A DNA stretch of 64,000 nt from RZZS01 sp964491785 (GTDB taxonomy: Bacteria > Pseudomonadota > Alphaproteobacteria > Micavibrionales > Micavibrionaceae), in NCBI GenBank assembly GCA_964491785.1, contig CAZBGS010000008.1, positions 40,201-104,200 of the forward strand, given 5' to 3'. The position numbers and the translations under genes were made by a program. This document shows positions 9,291 through 17,724 of the stretch, in pieces (the first letter of the stretch is position 1; the number at the start of each line of letters is the position of its first letter). The notes beneath the pieces were generated by a model. That model was not told the DNA's origin. It did not search any database and worked only from the letters and a program-made list of their open reading frames with translations.

Positions 9291-9317
9291 AAAGAGCCCG
9301 CCAAGGGCTCTTTTTTT
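9291..9317 (+). terminator. Terminator of rpsF-rpsR-rplI
   Basis: Perfect 9-bp stem aaagagccc/gggctcttt (9291-9299, 9305-9313), five-base loop, and T tract through 9317. It lies 27 bp after the rplI stop. Confidence 0.92.
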
Positions 9318-9427
9318 ATGATCTTTTTGGCTCTGTTCCTGGCGGGGACGGAAGAGTCCACGCTATTCACATGTCGGCATGACAAAATGCGTAGCAGAAA
9401 GGGCATGGCACTGATAGCCTGCAACCC

Positions 9428-10900
9428 ATGACGACACAGCTTAAAATAAACAGGGCGGCCGAGGCCAGCCAGGAGAGGTCTTCCACCTACCGGATTCTGC
9501 CGCATAATCTTGAGGCGGAGCAGGGATTGCTTGGAGCTCTCATGGTGGATAACCGCGCTCTTGAGAAGATCGGCGATTTTCTGAAAGCGGAACACTTTTC
9601 TGCAGCCGCTCACCAGCGGATATTTTCGGCTATCGTCACCTTGAGCGAACGCGGCCAGACGGCCAGCCCCGTAACGTTGAAGGGCTATTTCGAAAACGAT
9701 GCCGATCTTGTCAACGTAGGCGGCGCCGAATATCTGGCCGAGCTTGCCTCCAGCGTTATTTCGGTCATCAACGCCGAGGATTACGCGAGAACGATTTACG
9801 ATCTTTATCTGAGGCGCGAGCTGATAGGTTTCGGCGAGGAAATCGTCAACGATGCCTTTGATCAGCAAATCGAGGAAAGCGCGCAGGAGGTAATCGAAAA
9901 AGCCGAATCGATGCTGTTCACCCTTGCAGAGACAGGAGAGGTTCGCGGCGGCTTTACGACGCTTAAAGAATCGGTTCTGGCTGCCATCGACATGGCGGAG
10001 AAAGCGTTCAAGTCCGACAGTTCGGTGACCGGGGTTTCCACAGGATTGCGGGATCTCGACCAGAAACTGGGCGGGCTGCACAATTCCGATCTGCTGATTC
10101 TGGCGGCGCGGCCTTCCATGGGCAAGACGGCGCTTGCCGTTAACATAGCCTTCAACGCCGCCGAGCTTTATGCGAAAACCGGCGGGAAGCAGGGAGCGAT
10201 AACCGGGTTCTTCTCTCTGGAAATGTCAGCCGACCAGCTTGCCACGCGGATACTGGCCGACCAGTCCGGGATATCGGGAGACGCGCTGCGCAAGGGCAAT
10301 ATTCATGAAAGCGATTTCCGCCGTTTCGTCGAGGCATCGCAAAAGCTCAGCCAGGTGCCCTTGTATATCGACGACACCCCTGCCCTTTCCATCGGCGCAA
10401 TCCGCACGAGGGCGCGCAGATTAAAGCGCCAGCATGGACTGGGCATGCTGGTGGTGGACTATCTTCAGCTGCTTCGGGGCAGCGGATCGCGCCAGTCGGA
10501 AAGCAACCGGGTGATGGAAATATCTGAAATCACCCGCGGACTCAAGGCGATTGCCAAGGAGCTGCAAATTCCGGTACTCGCGCTCTCGCAGCTTTCACGG
10601 GCGGTGGAGCAGCGCGAAGACAAGCGGCCGCAGCTTGCCGACTTGCGGGAATCGGGATCCATCGAGCAGGATTCGGACGTTGTGATGTTTATCTACCGAG
10701 AGGAGTACTATCTCTCGCGCAGCCAGCCGGACATGGAAGACGCCGACAAGTTCGCCAAGTGGCAGGAACGAATGGACAAGGCGCATAACATCGCGGAAAT
10801 CCTGATCGCCAAGCAACGCCACGGGCCAATCGGCAATATCCATCTGTTCTTCGACGGCAACCTCACCCGTTTCGCCGATCTCGACCGGGCACACGGTTAG
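9428..10900 (+). CDS. dnaB: Replicative DNA helicase DnaB
   Basis: 490 aa hexameric fork helicase. The N-terminal DnaB domain includes PHNLEAEQGLLGALM. The RecA-like motor has Walker A ARPSMGKT (227-234), FSLEMSADQL, the Walker B region MLVVDYLQLL, and the arginine-finger/H4 region LSQLSRAVEQREDKRP. Length is typical and no intein is present. It follows the ribosomal operon, as often seen in alphaproteobacteria, and is convergent with the next gene, only 8 bp away. Confidence 0.96.
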   Translation: MTTQLKINRAAEASQERSSTYRILPHNLEAEQGLLGALMVDNRALEKIGDFLKAEHFSAAAHQRIFSAIVTLSERGQTASPVTLKGYFENDADLVNVGGAEYLAELASSVISVINAEDYARTIYDLYLRRELIGFGEEIVNDAFDQQIEESAQEVIEKAESMLFTLAETGEVRGGFTTLKESVLAAIDMAEKAFKSDSSVTGVSTGLRDLDQKLGGLHNSDLLILAARPSMGKTALAVNIAFNAAELYAKTGGKQGAITGFFSLEMSADQLATRILADQSGISGDALRKGNIHESDFRRFVEASQKLSQVPLYIDDTPALSIGAIRTRARRLKRQHGLGMLVVDYLQLLRGSGSRQSESNRVMEISEITRGLKAIAKELQIPVLALSQLSRAVEQREDKRPQLADLRESGSIEQDSDVVMFIYREEYYLSRSQPDMEDADKFAKWQERMDKAHNIAEILIAKQRHGPIGNIHLFFDGNLTRFADLDRAHG

Positions 10901-10908
10901 CATCGGAG

Positions 10909-11673
10909 CTATCTGGGAGCCAGCACGAAAAAGAAGACGTTATGGTCGCTAGCGCCCTGGCAATCCAGAGCCGAGACATGGACACATCCGAAAATCTGGC
11001 CTGGAAAGACTTCCTGCTTGTCATGGATGATGTGGCCGTCGGTAAAGCTGCCTCTAAACTTGCTGCCGTCATATACGCATTCCCGGTTAACCGGGATCGG
11101 GTCGTTCTTTTTCTGAAGTCCCAGATTAATGTTTATCGCCTTGCAAATGCTGTCGGAGACATAGGGCAGAAGCATCATTACTTCCTCATTGCTCTGACCG
11201 TCGACATTACAGGGCTGGAAGCTCATATCGGGGAGGTTCTTGACACATACGTTATTTGGAAAAATCCATTCTCCATAGTAGGGAGCGTCCTTTTGGGATT
11301 CATCCAGCCAGTCGCCGGGCGGAATCCTGTAGACAGCACCTCCGCCCATTGGATGGAAAATCTCGCAATCAGGCAGTTGGCAACGTGGATTATCGTATCC
11401 GTCAACAAAAGGGTTTTCGAAACTTAAGGCGCTGATATCGGAGAGTTTCGAACTGCGCATGCGCATAAGGGAAGTCTGCAAGGCAAGGGCGTATTGGGTA
11501 ATTTCTGAAGAAGCTACCCTGACCACTTCGGGAAGATTTTTCTTCTCCGAAGCGTTGGGATCGTAATCGTGGGTCACGACCCATGCCAGCATCATAAACA
11601 GAACCGCCGAGATAAGTGAAAGGATGCGGGAGGAACCGGCTTCGGATGAGTATTTATTGTTTGTAAGCATCAT
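10909..11673 (-). CDS. Membrane-anchored pilin-like protein, unknown function
   Basis: 254 aa from the ATG at 11673; an upstream in-frame ATG at 11745 would add 24 residues with no visible ribosome-binding site. A short polar N terminus is followed by one hydrophobic helix (about 16-34, ILSLISAVLFMMLAWVV) and a long extracytoplasmic region with seven cysteines. The layout (short head, one helix, SEITQYALALQTSLMRMR amphipathic stretch, then a Cys-containing globular part with GGGAVYRIPP) resembles pseudopilin-like proteins; no prepilin cleavage motif is certain. It is convergent with dnaB and divergent from alr. Possible roles are minor pilin or surface protein; not identified beyond that. Confidence 0.6.
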   Translation of the reverse strand: MMLTNNKYSSEAGSSRILSLISAVLFMMLAWVVTHDYDPNASEKKNLPEVVRVASSEITQYALALQTSLMRMRSSKLSDISALSFENPFVDGYDNPRCQLPDCEIFHPMGGGAVYRIPPGDWLDESQKDAPYYGEWIFPNNVCVKNLPDMSFQPCNVDGQSNEEVMMLLPYVSDSICKAININLGLQKKNDPIPVNRECVYDGSKFRGSFTDGHIIHDKQEVFPGQIFGCVHVSALDCQGASDHNVFFFVLAPR

Positions 11674-11785
11674 TTCTATTGTATAACAATCAGGATTTAT
11701 AGAAAAAGCTTTTTGGATCAATCTCAAGTCAGGCCAATAATCCATGATCGGCGAGTATCAAACAAGTAATTCATTCCCCAATTCC

Positions 11786-12871
11786 ATGGCTTGTCCCGTT
11801 GTTTCTAAAGGAAGTTACCTTACCATCGATCTCGCGGCAATCGCCGATAATTTCCAGATTCTGAAAGACAAGGCGGAACCCGCCGAAGTTGCCGGTGTGG
11901 TAAAGGCTGATTGCTACGGACTGGGCATGGGCAGGATCGCTCCGGTACTGAAGGAAGCCGGATGCAGGACGTGGTTCGTGGCCACACCTGAAGAAGGCTT
12001 CGCCTTGCGCAGGATAATCGGAAAAAAGGGAATGATCGCGGTTCTTGGCGGCATGCCTGCGGCATTGAGGGAGGAATTCAATGAGAGCGATCTCACTGCC
12101 GTTTTGAATACGCCGGAAGATATCGGGCTCTGGAGCAGCGGCAGCACCAGCCGCCCGGCGATTCTGCATTTCGATACCGGAATGAACCGCCTGGGATTTG
12201 GCGAAACGGAGACCGGGAAATTGCTGTCTTCGGGACTGCTGAAAAAATGCAGCGTTTATGCAGTAATGAGCCATTTCGCCTGCGCCGACGAACCGGAAAA
12301 AAGCCTGACCGGGTTGCAATTTGAAAGGTTCAGGGAGATAGCCGGACACTTTCCGGAAGCAAGAAAATCGCTGGCCAATTCAGCCGGTCTTTTCGCCAGC
12401 AAGGACTATCATTTCGATCTGGTCAGGCCCGGCTACGCACTTTACGGCGGCACGCCGCGACCCGGATTTGAAGAGGCAATGCGGCCGGTGGCAAGCCTGC
12501 ATGCCAGGATATTGCAGACCCGCCTTGCGCGAAAGGGCGAGACTGTCGGCTACGGCGCGACTTATAAACTGGAGAATGACAGCATGCTGGCGACAGTCGG
12601 CCTCGGATATGCCGACGGGTTTTTCCGCTGCCTTTCGGGTTGCGGGAAAATGTACTGGCAGGGAATCGCTTGCCCGGTTGTTGGCCGGGTTTCCATGGAT
12701 CTTACGGTAGTGGACATATCCGCGCTTCCTGACAGGCCTGATGCCGGAGATTTCATGGAAGTTCTCGGCACTAGCCAGAGCATTGAAGATCTGGCTAAAA
12801 TGGCAGGCACGATAGGTTATGAAGTGCTCACAAGTCTTGGCAAGAGATACGAACGCAGGTATATAACTTGA
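11786..12871 (+). CDS. alr: Alanine racemase
   Basis: 361 aa PLP enzyme making D-alanine for peptidoglycan. The PLP lysine is K40 in VVKADCYGLG, a slight variant of the usual VKADAYGHG; the second catalytic tyrosine is in GETVGYGATY; RPGYALYGG and GRVSMDL are also conserved. I chose MACPVVSKG because the family normally begins about ten residues before YLTIDLAAI; an ATG at 11744 would give 375 aa, and neither has a clear ribosome-binding site. It lies 33 bp ahead of mlaE. Confidence 0.93.
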   Translation: MACPVVSKGSYLTIDLAAIADNFQILKDKAEPAEVAGVVKADCYGLGMGRIAPVLKEAGCRTWFVATPEEGFALRRIIGKKGMIAVLGGMPAALREEFNESDLTAVLNTPEDIGLWSSGSTSRPAILHFDTGMNRLGFGETETGKLLSSGLLKKCSVYAVMSHFACADEPEKSLTGLQFERFREIAGHFPEARKSLANSAGLFASKDYHFDLVRPGYALYGGTPRPGFEEAMRPVASLHARILQTRLARKGETVGYGATYKLENDSMLATVGLGYADGFFRCLSGCGKMYWQGIACPVVGRVSMDLTVVDISALPDRPDAGDFMEVLGTSQSIEDLAKMAGTIGYEVLTSLGKRYERRYIT

Positions 12872-12904
12872 TTGATTTGATTAAGCGGCAAAATGTGAAG
12901 AAAA

Positions 12905-13762
12905 ATGCCTGAATCCGCCAGCCAGAATATTACCCCGGGTTTGCCTGCCGGCCCACTGCGGGCCGCAATCAGGCAGCTGGTCGATTACGTGCTGGACAGC
13001 TGCCAGGCGATAGGCAAGACGGTAATTCGTTTTCTGCAAGGTGTCGGCAGTCTTTCGGTCTTTATCGGCAAGGCGGTTATGCACAGCTTTTTGCCGCCAA
13101 TTTATTTCAGGCTGATTTTGCGTCAGATTGTCGATATCGGTTTTTATTCCCTTCCGGTCGTCGGCATGACGGCTTTGTTTACCGGGATGGTGCTTGCGCT
13201 GCAAAGCTATACCGGATTTACCAGGTTCAATGCCGAGAGCGCCATCGCCGCCGTCGTGGTTCTCTCGGTTACGCGGGAACTGGCGCCAGTTCTTGCCGGG
13301 CTTATGGTCGCGGGACGAATTGGCGCGGCCATAGCTGCGGAAATCGGCACAATGCGGGTTACCGAGCAGATCGACGCCCTGAGTACTCTTTCCGTAAACC
13401 CTTTCAAATATCTTATCGCCCCGCGCCTTATCGCCGGAACGATCATGCTGCCGGTTCTGGTATTGATCGGCGATATTATCGGGGTATTCGGCGGTTACGT
13501 AATCGCAGTCTACCGCCTTGGTTTCAGCCCGGGCAGCTATCTTTCCCAGACCTGGGATATTCTTGAAACCATGGACGTGGTGTCGGGCCTTATCAAGGCG
13601 GCGGTGTTCGGGCTGATCGTGACGCTTATGGGATGTTATCACGGCTATTTCTCGCAGCGCGGAGCGCAAGGGGTGGGTGCGGCGACAACCAATGCAGTGG
13701 TTACCGCTTCCATCCTGATACTTATCTTTAATTATCTGCTGACACAGGTGTTTTTCTCATGA
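12905..13762 (+). CDS. mlaE: Mla-type ABC transporter permease (MlaE family)
   Basis: 285 aa inner-membrane permease with about five to six hydrophobic segments. The MlaE/TTG2B signatures are present: LAPVLAGLMVAGRIGAAIAA, EIGTMRVTEQIDAL and GGYVIAVYRLG. It works with an MlaF-type ATPase to move phospholipids between inner and outer membrane. It overlaps mlaF by 4 bp (ATGA). The mlaD substrate-binding gene is not next to it in this window. Confidence 0.93.
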   Translation: MPESASQNITPGLPAGPLRAAIRQLVDYVLDSCQAIGKTVIRFLQGVGSLSVFIGKAVMHSFLPPIYFRLILRQIVDIGFYSLPVVGMTALFTGMVLALQSYTGFTRFNAESAIAAVVVLSVTRELAPVLAGLMVAGRIGAAIAAEIGTMRVTEQIDALSTLSVNPFKYLIAPRLIAGTIMLPVLVLIGDIIGVFGGYVIAVYRLGFSPGSYLSQTWDILETMDVVSGLIKAAVFGLIVTLMGCYHGYFSQRGAQGVGAATTNAVVTASILILIFNYLLTQVFFS

Positions 13763-14598
13763 GCCCGGCGCAGGCACAGCATTCCTCCCAGATGTCTGAA
13801 GGCGTGATTGCGCTGTCTCCCGACCTGCGGCCATGCAAACTTCAGATGTCCGGCGTACGCAAGAGATTTGGCGGCAACGAAGTTCTGCGCGGGGTCGATC
13901 TGCAAATCTGCAGCGGCCAGTCTGTAGTGGTCATAGGCGGCTCCGGTTCGGGCAAGTCGGTCATGCTGAAATGCGTTCTGGGGCTCATGAGCCCGGAAGA
14001 AGGCTCGATACTGGTTGACGGGCGCGAGACTGTTGGCCTCGATACCAAATCGCGAGACAGGATAATGTCCAGATTTGGCATGCTGTTTCAGGGGGCCGCA
14101 TTGTTCGATTCGCTCAAGGTCTGGGAAAATGTCGCTTTCGGTCTTATTCACGGCAAGGGGATCGACCGCCGCCAGGCGAGGGACATTGCTATGGACAAGT
14201 TAAAGGCGGTGGGGCTGAAGCCCGAGCACGGCGAACTTTTTCCCGCCGAGTTGTCAGGCGGAATGCAAAAGCGCGTAGGCCTTGCCAGAGCAATCGCCAC
14301 CAGTCCGGAAATCATTTTTTTCGACGAGCCGACGACAGGTCTGGATCCGATCATGGCCGATGTTATCAACGATCTGATCGTCGAGCTGGTACGCAATCTC
14401 GGAGCGACGGCGCTTTCGATCACCCACGACATGGCCAGCGCCCGCAAGATAGCCGACAGAGTAGCGATGATCTATCAGGGCCGGATAATCTGGAACGGCA
14501 GCGTTAACGATCTTGATAACTCCGGCAACGAATATGTCGACCAGTTTATCAACGGCAGAGCTTCCGGCCCGATCACAGACGAACTGAAAAACCGCTAA
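13759..14598 (+). CDS. mlaF: Mla-type ABC transporter ATPase (MlaF family)
   Basis: 279 aa. Walker A is GGSGSGKS (60-67), signature LSGGMQKR (165-172) and Walker B IIFFDEPTTGLDP with catalytic E190. The signature with M-Q-K-R and the MlaE partner overlapping by 4 bp identify the phospholipid-transport subgroup. The N terminus has about 25 extra residues before the ABC fold; a later start is possible. It is the last gene of the operon; no terminator is evident directly after. Confidence 0.93.
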   Translation: MSPAQAQHSSQMSEGVIALSPDLRPCKLQMSGVRKRFGGNEVLRGVDLQICSGQSVVVIGGSGSGKSVMLKCVLGLMSPEEGSILVDGRETVGLDTKSRDRIMSRFGMLFQGAALFDSLKVWENVAFGLIHGKGIDRRQARDIAMDKLKAVGLKPEHGELFPAELSGGMQKRVGLARAIATSPEIIFFDEPTTGLDPIMADVINDLIVELVRNLGATALSITHDMASARKIADRVAMIYQGRIIWNGSVNDLDNSGNEYVDQFINGRASGPITDELKNR

Positions 14599-14714
14599 CC
14601 AGCATTTCTCACACTATCCGTAAAACCTGCTCTGGCTTGTCACCCCGCAGATCAACACGCCTTAAGGCTTGTCGCAGGGATGGCAGGAATTGCTGTCAAT
14701 CTAGACCAAATTCA

Positions 14715-14930
14715 GTTGAAATAGATTCGTGAGGGATTCCCAAGCTGAGAGAAATGTGATTGGTACCACGCATAGCGTGGCACCAGAGGTTCAATGTCTC
14801 AGGTGTCCAGAACGTTAGCCTTAAGACCAATACCTATGCCGTCCGCTGTGCCCGGGATGAACCGCAGCTTCGCCTTTAACGAGGCTGCGTTAATCAGTTA
14901 ATCATTCAATCAGAGAGACAGTAGCTTCAC
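14715..14930 (+). ncRNA. Structured RNA candidate, 6S-like
   Basis: No coding potential between mlaF and 15057. The plus strand holds a strong hairpin ccacgc-ata-gcgtgg (within 14766-14780) enclosed by ctgaga (14745-14750) and tctcag (14796-14801). An AGCCTTAAGACC block (14817-14828) and a second stable hairpin cgcagc...gctgcg (14862-14888) follow. The order taccac-hairpin-gtggc, tctcagg and then agccttaa recalls E. coli 6S RNA (taccacaagaatgtggcg, gctcgg, agccttaaaac). 6S RNA sequesters sigma-70 RNA polymerase. The ends and the closing stem are not resolved and there is no positional support, so this is a tentative call. Confidence 0.35.
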
Positions 14931-15013
14931 TGACATTATAAAGCCGCGCCATTTGCCCTGCCCTTAGGCGGTGAAGCCCCCATCAGGCGGCGAGCAGGAG
15001 TAATCCCGCAAAT

Positions 15014-15037
15014 ACCCGGCGGGGCAACCCGCCGGGT
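15014..15037 (-). terminator. Strong GC hairpin, likely terminator of the 80-aa gene
   Basis: Perfect 10-bp stem acccggcggg/cccgccgggt with a GCAA tetraloop, 20 bp downstream of the minus-strand stop at 15057. The tail on that strand (ATTTG) is only weakly T-rich, so it may be an incomplete terminator or an RNA-end hairpin. Confidence 0.5.
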
Positions 15038-15056
15038 TATGGCCTTGGCATGGAAA

Positions 15057-15299
15057 TCAGGGCTTGGGCTCTAATATTACAGGCCCGTTCGTTCCTATAT
15101 ACTTGTCAAATTTCTCGTCAACGAACCTCTTGGTTTCTCCTCTGAGTTCCTCGATGTCCACAAGGCCCGCCTTGACGATATGCTCTTGCTGATCGGTCAG
15201 ATCAATATTGATGTCATCCCGAAGCGCATTACAAACAAAGACTCCCATTATTCCAGCCCCTACGCCTGTTCCCGCTATAAACATTTTTACTAAAGACAT
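15057..15299 (-). CDS. Small membrane-anchored protein, unknown
   Basis: 80 aa. GGAGGG sits 8 nt upstream of the ATG at 15299, which settles the start; an in-frame extension to 15407 would run into the inverted repeat of the neighbouring insertion element and is rejected. An N-terminal glycine-rich hydrophobic segment (about 5-25, VKMFIAGTGVGAGIMGVFV) is followed by a charged helical region and a Pro-ended tail. I recognise no family. The IS1-type element is inserted 72 bp upstream of its start codon, so its native promoter has probably been separated from it. Confidence 0.6.
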   Translation of the reverse strand: MSLVKMFIAGTGVGAGIMGVFVCNALRDDINIDLTDQQEHIVKAGLVDIEELRGETKRFVDEKFDKYIGTNGPVILEPKP

Positions 15300-15370
15300 T
15301 TCTAAATCCCTCCATTGCCTGTACCAAGAAAACCATAACAGAAGCGTTATGAAAAGTCTAGTGGGAATAT

Positions 15371-15401
15371 CGAGTGGCGGGTAGTGTCTCAGTTTGAGGT
15401 T
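15371..15401. repeat. Left target duplication and left inverted repeat
   Basis: The target duplication cgagtggcg (15371-15379) is followed by the left end ggtagtgtctcagtttga (15380-15397), whose match to the right end extends with two mismatches to 15401. Confidence 0.92.
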
Positions 15402-15645
15402 ATCCACAAGGCCAATTTATAAAAATTGCGCATATGAAACATTGTTAGCCAACGATCGTTGACTACCTGTTGGTAGTGTTTACGATTTGAATTTAAGGAA
15501 TCGCGCAGTGTAGTAAATCAAACACTTAAAGCAAAAGAGCGCGGAATCTATATCAGTATTGTGTAAAAGTCAATTGCCAGATATAGAATTCTGTGCAATT
15601 GTGCTATACTTAATTTGAGTTCCATATTTGTTCTAATGGGGATAT

Positions 15646-15867
15646 ATGCCTAAAGGATCACAAGGACAGAAGAGACCGGCGGATTCCATAGGCTGCGCCG
15701 TGATGGTGGCAAGGATTGCCACTGGCGAAATAGAAGAAGATTTAAAGAAACCATCAGGGAGAACACGTAGCGGGAAGGCGGGGGCTGAAGCAAGGGCCAA
15801 GTCTTTAACCGAGGAGGAGCGTTCTGAAATCGCAAGGAAAGCGGCGGAAGAGCGCTGGAGGAAATGA
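15646..15867 (+). CDS. Small basic protein, first gene of the passenger cassette
   Basis: 73 aa, lysine/arginine-rich. The C-terminal helix AEARAKSLTEEERSEIARK resembles a motif found in many small uncharacterised proteins (GKAxAxxLSPExRxEIARKAAxxRW). GGGGATAT precedes the ATG. It overlaps the DUF4065 gene by 4 bp (ATGA), so the two are translationally coupled. It may be a nucleic-acid-binding accessory or regulator of the toxin-antitoxin pair (inference). The roughly 245 bp before it inside the element hold a 12-bp palindrome (caacgatcgttg, 15450-15461) and a TATACT -10-like box at 15605. Confidence 0.65.
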   Translation: MPKGSQGQKRPADSIGCAVMVARIATGEIEEDLKKPSGRTRSGKAGAEARAKSLTEEERSEIARKAAEERWRK

Positions 15868-16289
15868 CAGTTTTTGATGTTGCGCAATACATTTTAGAAA
15901 AAGTGGGTTGTACTTCTACATGGAAGCTTCAGAAGCTTGTGTATTATTCTCAGGCTTGGAATTTGGTGTGGAAGGATAGTCACTTATTTCGTGAAGAAAT
16001 CGAGGCATGGGCAAACGGCCCTGTATGCCCTGAACTCTACAACAAGCATCGTGGCCAGTTCAGTATTGACCGCATAATTGATGGGGATTCTTCCAGATTA
16101 ACTGCCGATCAAAAGCACACAATAGACACAATTGTTGAGTTTTACGGTAAATATAGCGGCCAACAACTAAGCGACCTTACGCACTCTGAAAAACCCTGGA
16201 TAGACGCGAGGAGCGGACTTTCTCTTACAGAAAGAGGAAATCGTACGATCTCTTTAGAGAGCATGTCCGAATACTACAGCAGCTTATAA
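15864..16289 (+). CDS. Panacea (DUF4065/SocA-like) antitoxin
   Basis: 141 aa. The N terminus VAQYILEK followed by TWKLQKLVYYSQAWNLVW is the hallmark of the Panacea/DUF4065 domain (SocA, GepA). EEIEAWANGPVCPELYNKH is the second family motif. Such proteins neutralise varied toxins encoded next door; SocA also acts as a proteolysis adaptor in Caulobacter. It overlaps the 73-aa gene upstream and sits 2 bp from the downstream partner, a classic toxin-antitoxin layout. It is carried inside the IS1-type element. Confidence 0.85.
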   Translation: MTVFDVAQYILEKVGCTSTWKLQKLVYYSQAWNLVWKDSHLFREEIEAWANGPVCPELYNKHRGQFSIDRIIDGDSSRLTADQKHTIDTIVEFYGKYSGQQLSDLTHSEKPWIDARSGLSLTERGNRTISLESMSEYYSSL

Positions 16290-16291
16290 AC

Positions 16292-16750
16292 GTGTCCAAG
16301 AAAAAAACAAACCCTAAGTTAGGGCGCACAGAGCCCTATAATTCTATCCGCAAAGCAGAAGTCGTTGACGCTTATAAGCAACAACAAGTCTGTTTCTTAT
16401 TTTCAACATTTGATTTAGATGGACCTTGGGGAATATCAGCAATTAAGGAACATGATTGGATTGATTTGTTTAAAAAGATTGAAGGTTACCAGACGATGCT
16501 TTGGAAGGACATGATTGATGGTCATGGGAAACCTAATCATGAAATAAAAACAGAACATCTTTCAAAAAAAGCACAAACACGGATTAATGAATTAGATTTA
16601 GATGCGGATACCATTTTCTCTATGCATATAACCGGTAAAGTTAGGTTATATGGAGTTAGAGATAGGAGGGAGTGCAAACTACTATGGTTTGATCCATGGC
16701 ACGACATTCAAGATAAGGCCGTTTGTCCATCTAACAAGCGCCACACTTAA
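16292..16750 (+). CDS. Putative toxin partner of the Panacea antitoxin
   Basis: 152 aa from a GTG at 16292, 2 bp after the DUF4065 stop. Core segments are FLFSTFDLDGPWGI and, near the C terminus, KVRLYGVRDRRECKLLWFDP, a beta-rich stretch like those in small proteins that accompany DUF4065 genes. No catalytic motif can be named. The toxin role is inferred from position: Panacea antitoxins pair with diverse downstream or upstream toxins. AT-rich like the rest of the passenger. Confidence 0.6.
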   Translation: MSKKKTNPKLGRTEPYNSIRKAEVVDAYKQQQVCFLFSTFDLDGPWGISAIKEHDWIDLFKKIEGYQTMLWKDMIDGHGKPNHEIKTEHLSKKAQTRINELDLDADTIFSMHITGKVRLYGVRDRRECKLLWFDPWHDIQDKAVCPSNKRHT

Positions 16751-16799
16751 CTGAAAATAATGCTTGCTATTAAGATTCGTCCCATGTATATAATGGGAT

Positions 16800-17645
16800 A
16801 TGAACAAATTACCCGTACATAAGCGCGTCCAAATTCTGCACATGCTTTGCGAAGGATCGTCCATGCGGTCGATCTCGCGAGTTGTTGGCGTATCGATCAA
16901 TACCGTTACCAAGCTTCTGGTTGACGCGGGTTTTGTTTGCGCGGAGTTTCACGATGAAGCGGTTCGCAATGTGAAGGCAGAGCGTATTCAGTGCGATGAA
17001 ATCTGGTCGTTCTGCTACGCAAAGCAAAAAAATGCGCCAGAGGGCAAGGACGGAGCTGGTGATGTGTGGACATGGTCCGCAATCGACGCGGATAGCAAGA
17101 TGATTGTTTCGTGGCTTGTTGGCAGCAGAGACGCGGAAACAGCGAATGATTTTATCGCTGATCTGCAATCGCGCCTAGCAAGCCGGGGGCAACTTACTAC
17201 TGACGGACACAAAGCTTATCTGGAAGCCATTGAAAGCGCGTTTGGCGATGATGTGGACTATGCCATGCTGGTAAAGCTGTATGGTGAAACAGTTGAAGGC
17301 CAAAAGCGTTACAGCCCTGCGGAATGCGTTGGTTGTAAGAAGCAAAAGGTTACAGGCAACCCGGACAAAAAGCATGTATCGACAATCTACGTTGAGCGTC
17401 AAAACCTGACTATGCGCATGTCTATGCGCCGCTTTACGCGCCTAACGAATGCATTTTCGAAGAAGCTCGAAAATCACTGCCACGCCTTAGCACTATATTT
17501 TATCTGGTACAATTTTGTACGGACGCACAAGAGCATAAAGGTTACTCCTGCTATGGCTGCGGGCGTTACTGACAAGCTTTGGACGATGGAGGACATTGTG
17601 GCCCTGATAGATGCCAGAGAAGAAAAATTAAAAAGTTCAAACTGA
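16800..17645 (+). CDS. IS1-family transposase (single ORF)
   Basis: 281 aa. An N-terminal helix-turn-helix (about 20-45, SMRSISRVVGVSINTVTKLL) recognises the ends. The DDE catalytic residues fit D66 (IQCDEIWSF), D135 (LTTDGHKAY) and E199 (STIYVERQN), followed by the conserved MRMSMRRFTRLTNAFSKK. It belongs to the IS1-like group that does not need a programmed frameshift. The stop codon lies inside the right inverted repeat. It appears intact and probably active. Confidence 0.93.
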   Translation: MNKLPVHKRVQILHMLCEGSSMRSISRVVGVSINTVTKLLVDAGFVCAEFHDEAVRNVKAERIQCDEIWSFCYAKQKNAPEGKDGAGDVWTWSAIDADSKMIVSWLVGSRDAETANDFIADLQSRLASRGQLTTDGHKAYLEAIESAFGDDVDYAMLVKLYGETVEGQKRYSPAECVGCKKQKVTGNPDKKHVSTIYVERQNLTMRMSMRRFTRLTNAFSKKLENHCHALALYFIWYNFVRTHKSIKVTPAMAAGVTDKLWTMEDIVALIDAREEKLKSSN

Positions 17646-17663
17646 GACACTACCCGAGTGGCG
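17633..17663. repeat. Right inverted repeat and right target duplication
   Basis: The right end (17637-17654, extended to 17633) is the reverse complement of the left end, followed by the second copy of cgagtggcg (17655-17663). Confidence 0.92.
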
Positions 17664-17724
17664 GCATTCATGGACAAAATGTGAATTTTTTGTTATTGTT
17701 TAATCGTCAACGCCAGAATTGTAG

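Larger units (their letters stand above)
15380..17654 (+). mobile_element. IS1-family element with toxin-antitoxin passenger genes
   Basis: 2,275 bp. The ends are inverted repeats beginning GGTAGTGTCTC (18 of 18 identical, 20 of 22 when extended). A 9-bp direct repeat, cgagtggcg, flanks it at 15371-15379 and 17655-17663, the size IS1-family elements make. The right half encodes a single-ORF IS1-type DDE transposase. The left half encodes three small AT-rich genes, including a Panacea (DUF4065) antitoxin. Perfect ends and target duplication imply a recent, intact insertion. Confidence 0.9.

Noticed and set aside
14599..15056. tmRNA or RNase P RNA
   Set aside because: No tag-coding frame, no tRNA-like acceptor domain and no conserved RNase P core in either strand.
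15300..15407. N-terminal extension of the 80-aa gene to 15407
   Set aside because: It runs into the inverted repeat of the IS1-type element; the start at 15299 has a strong GGAGGG site.
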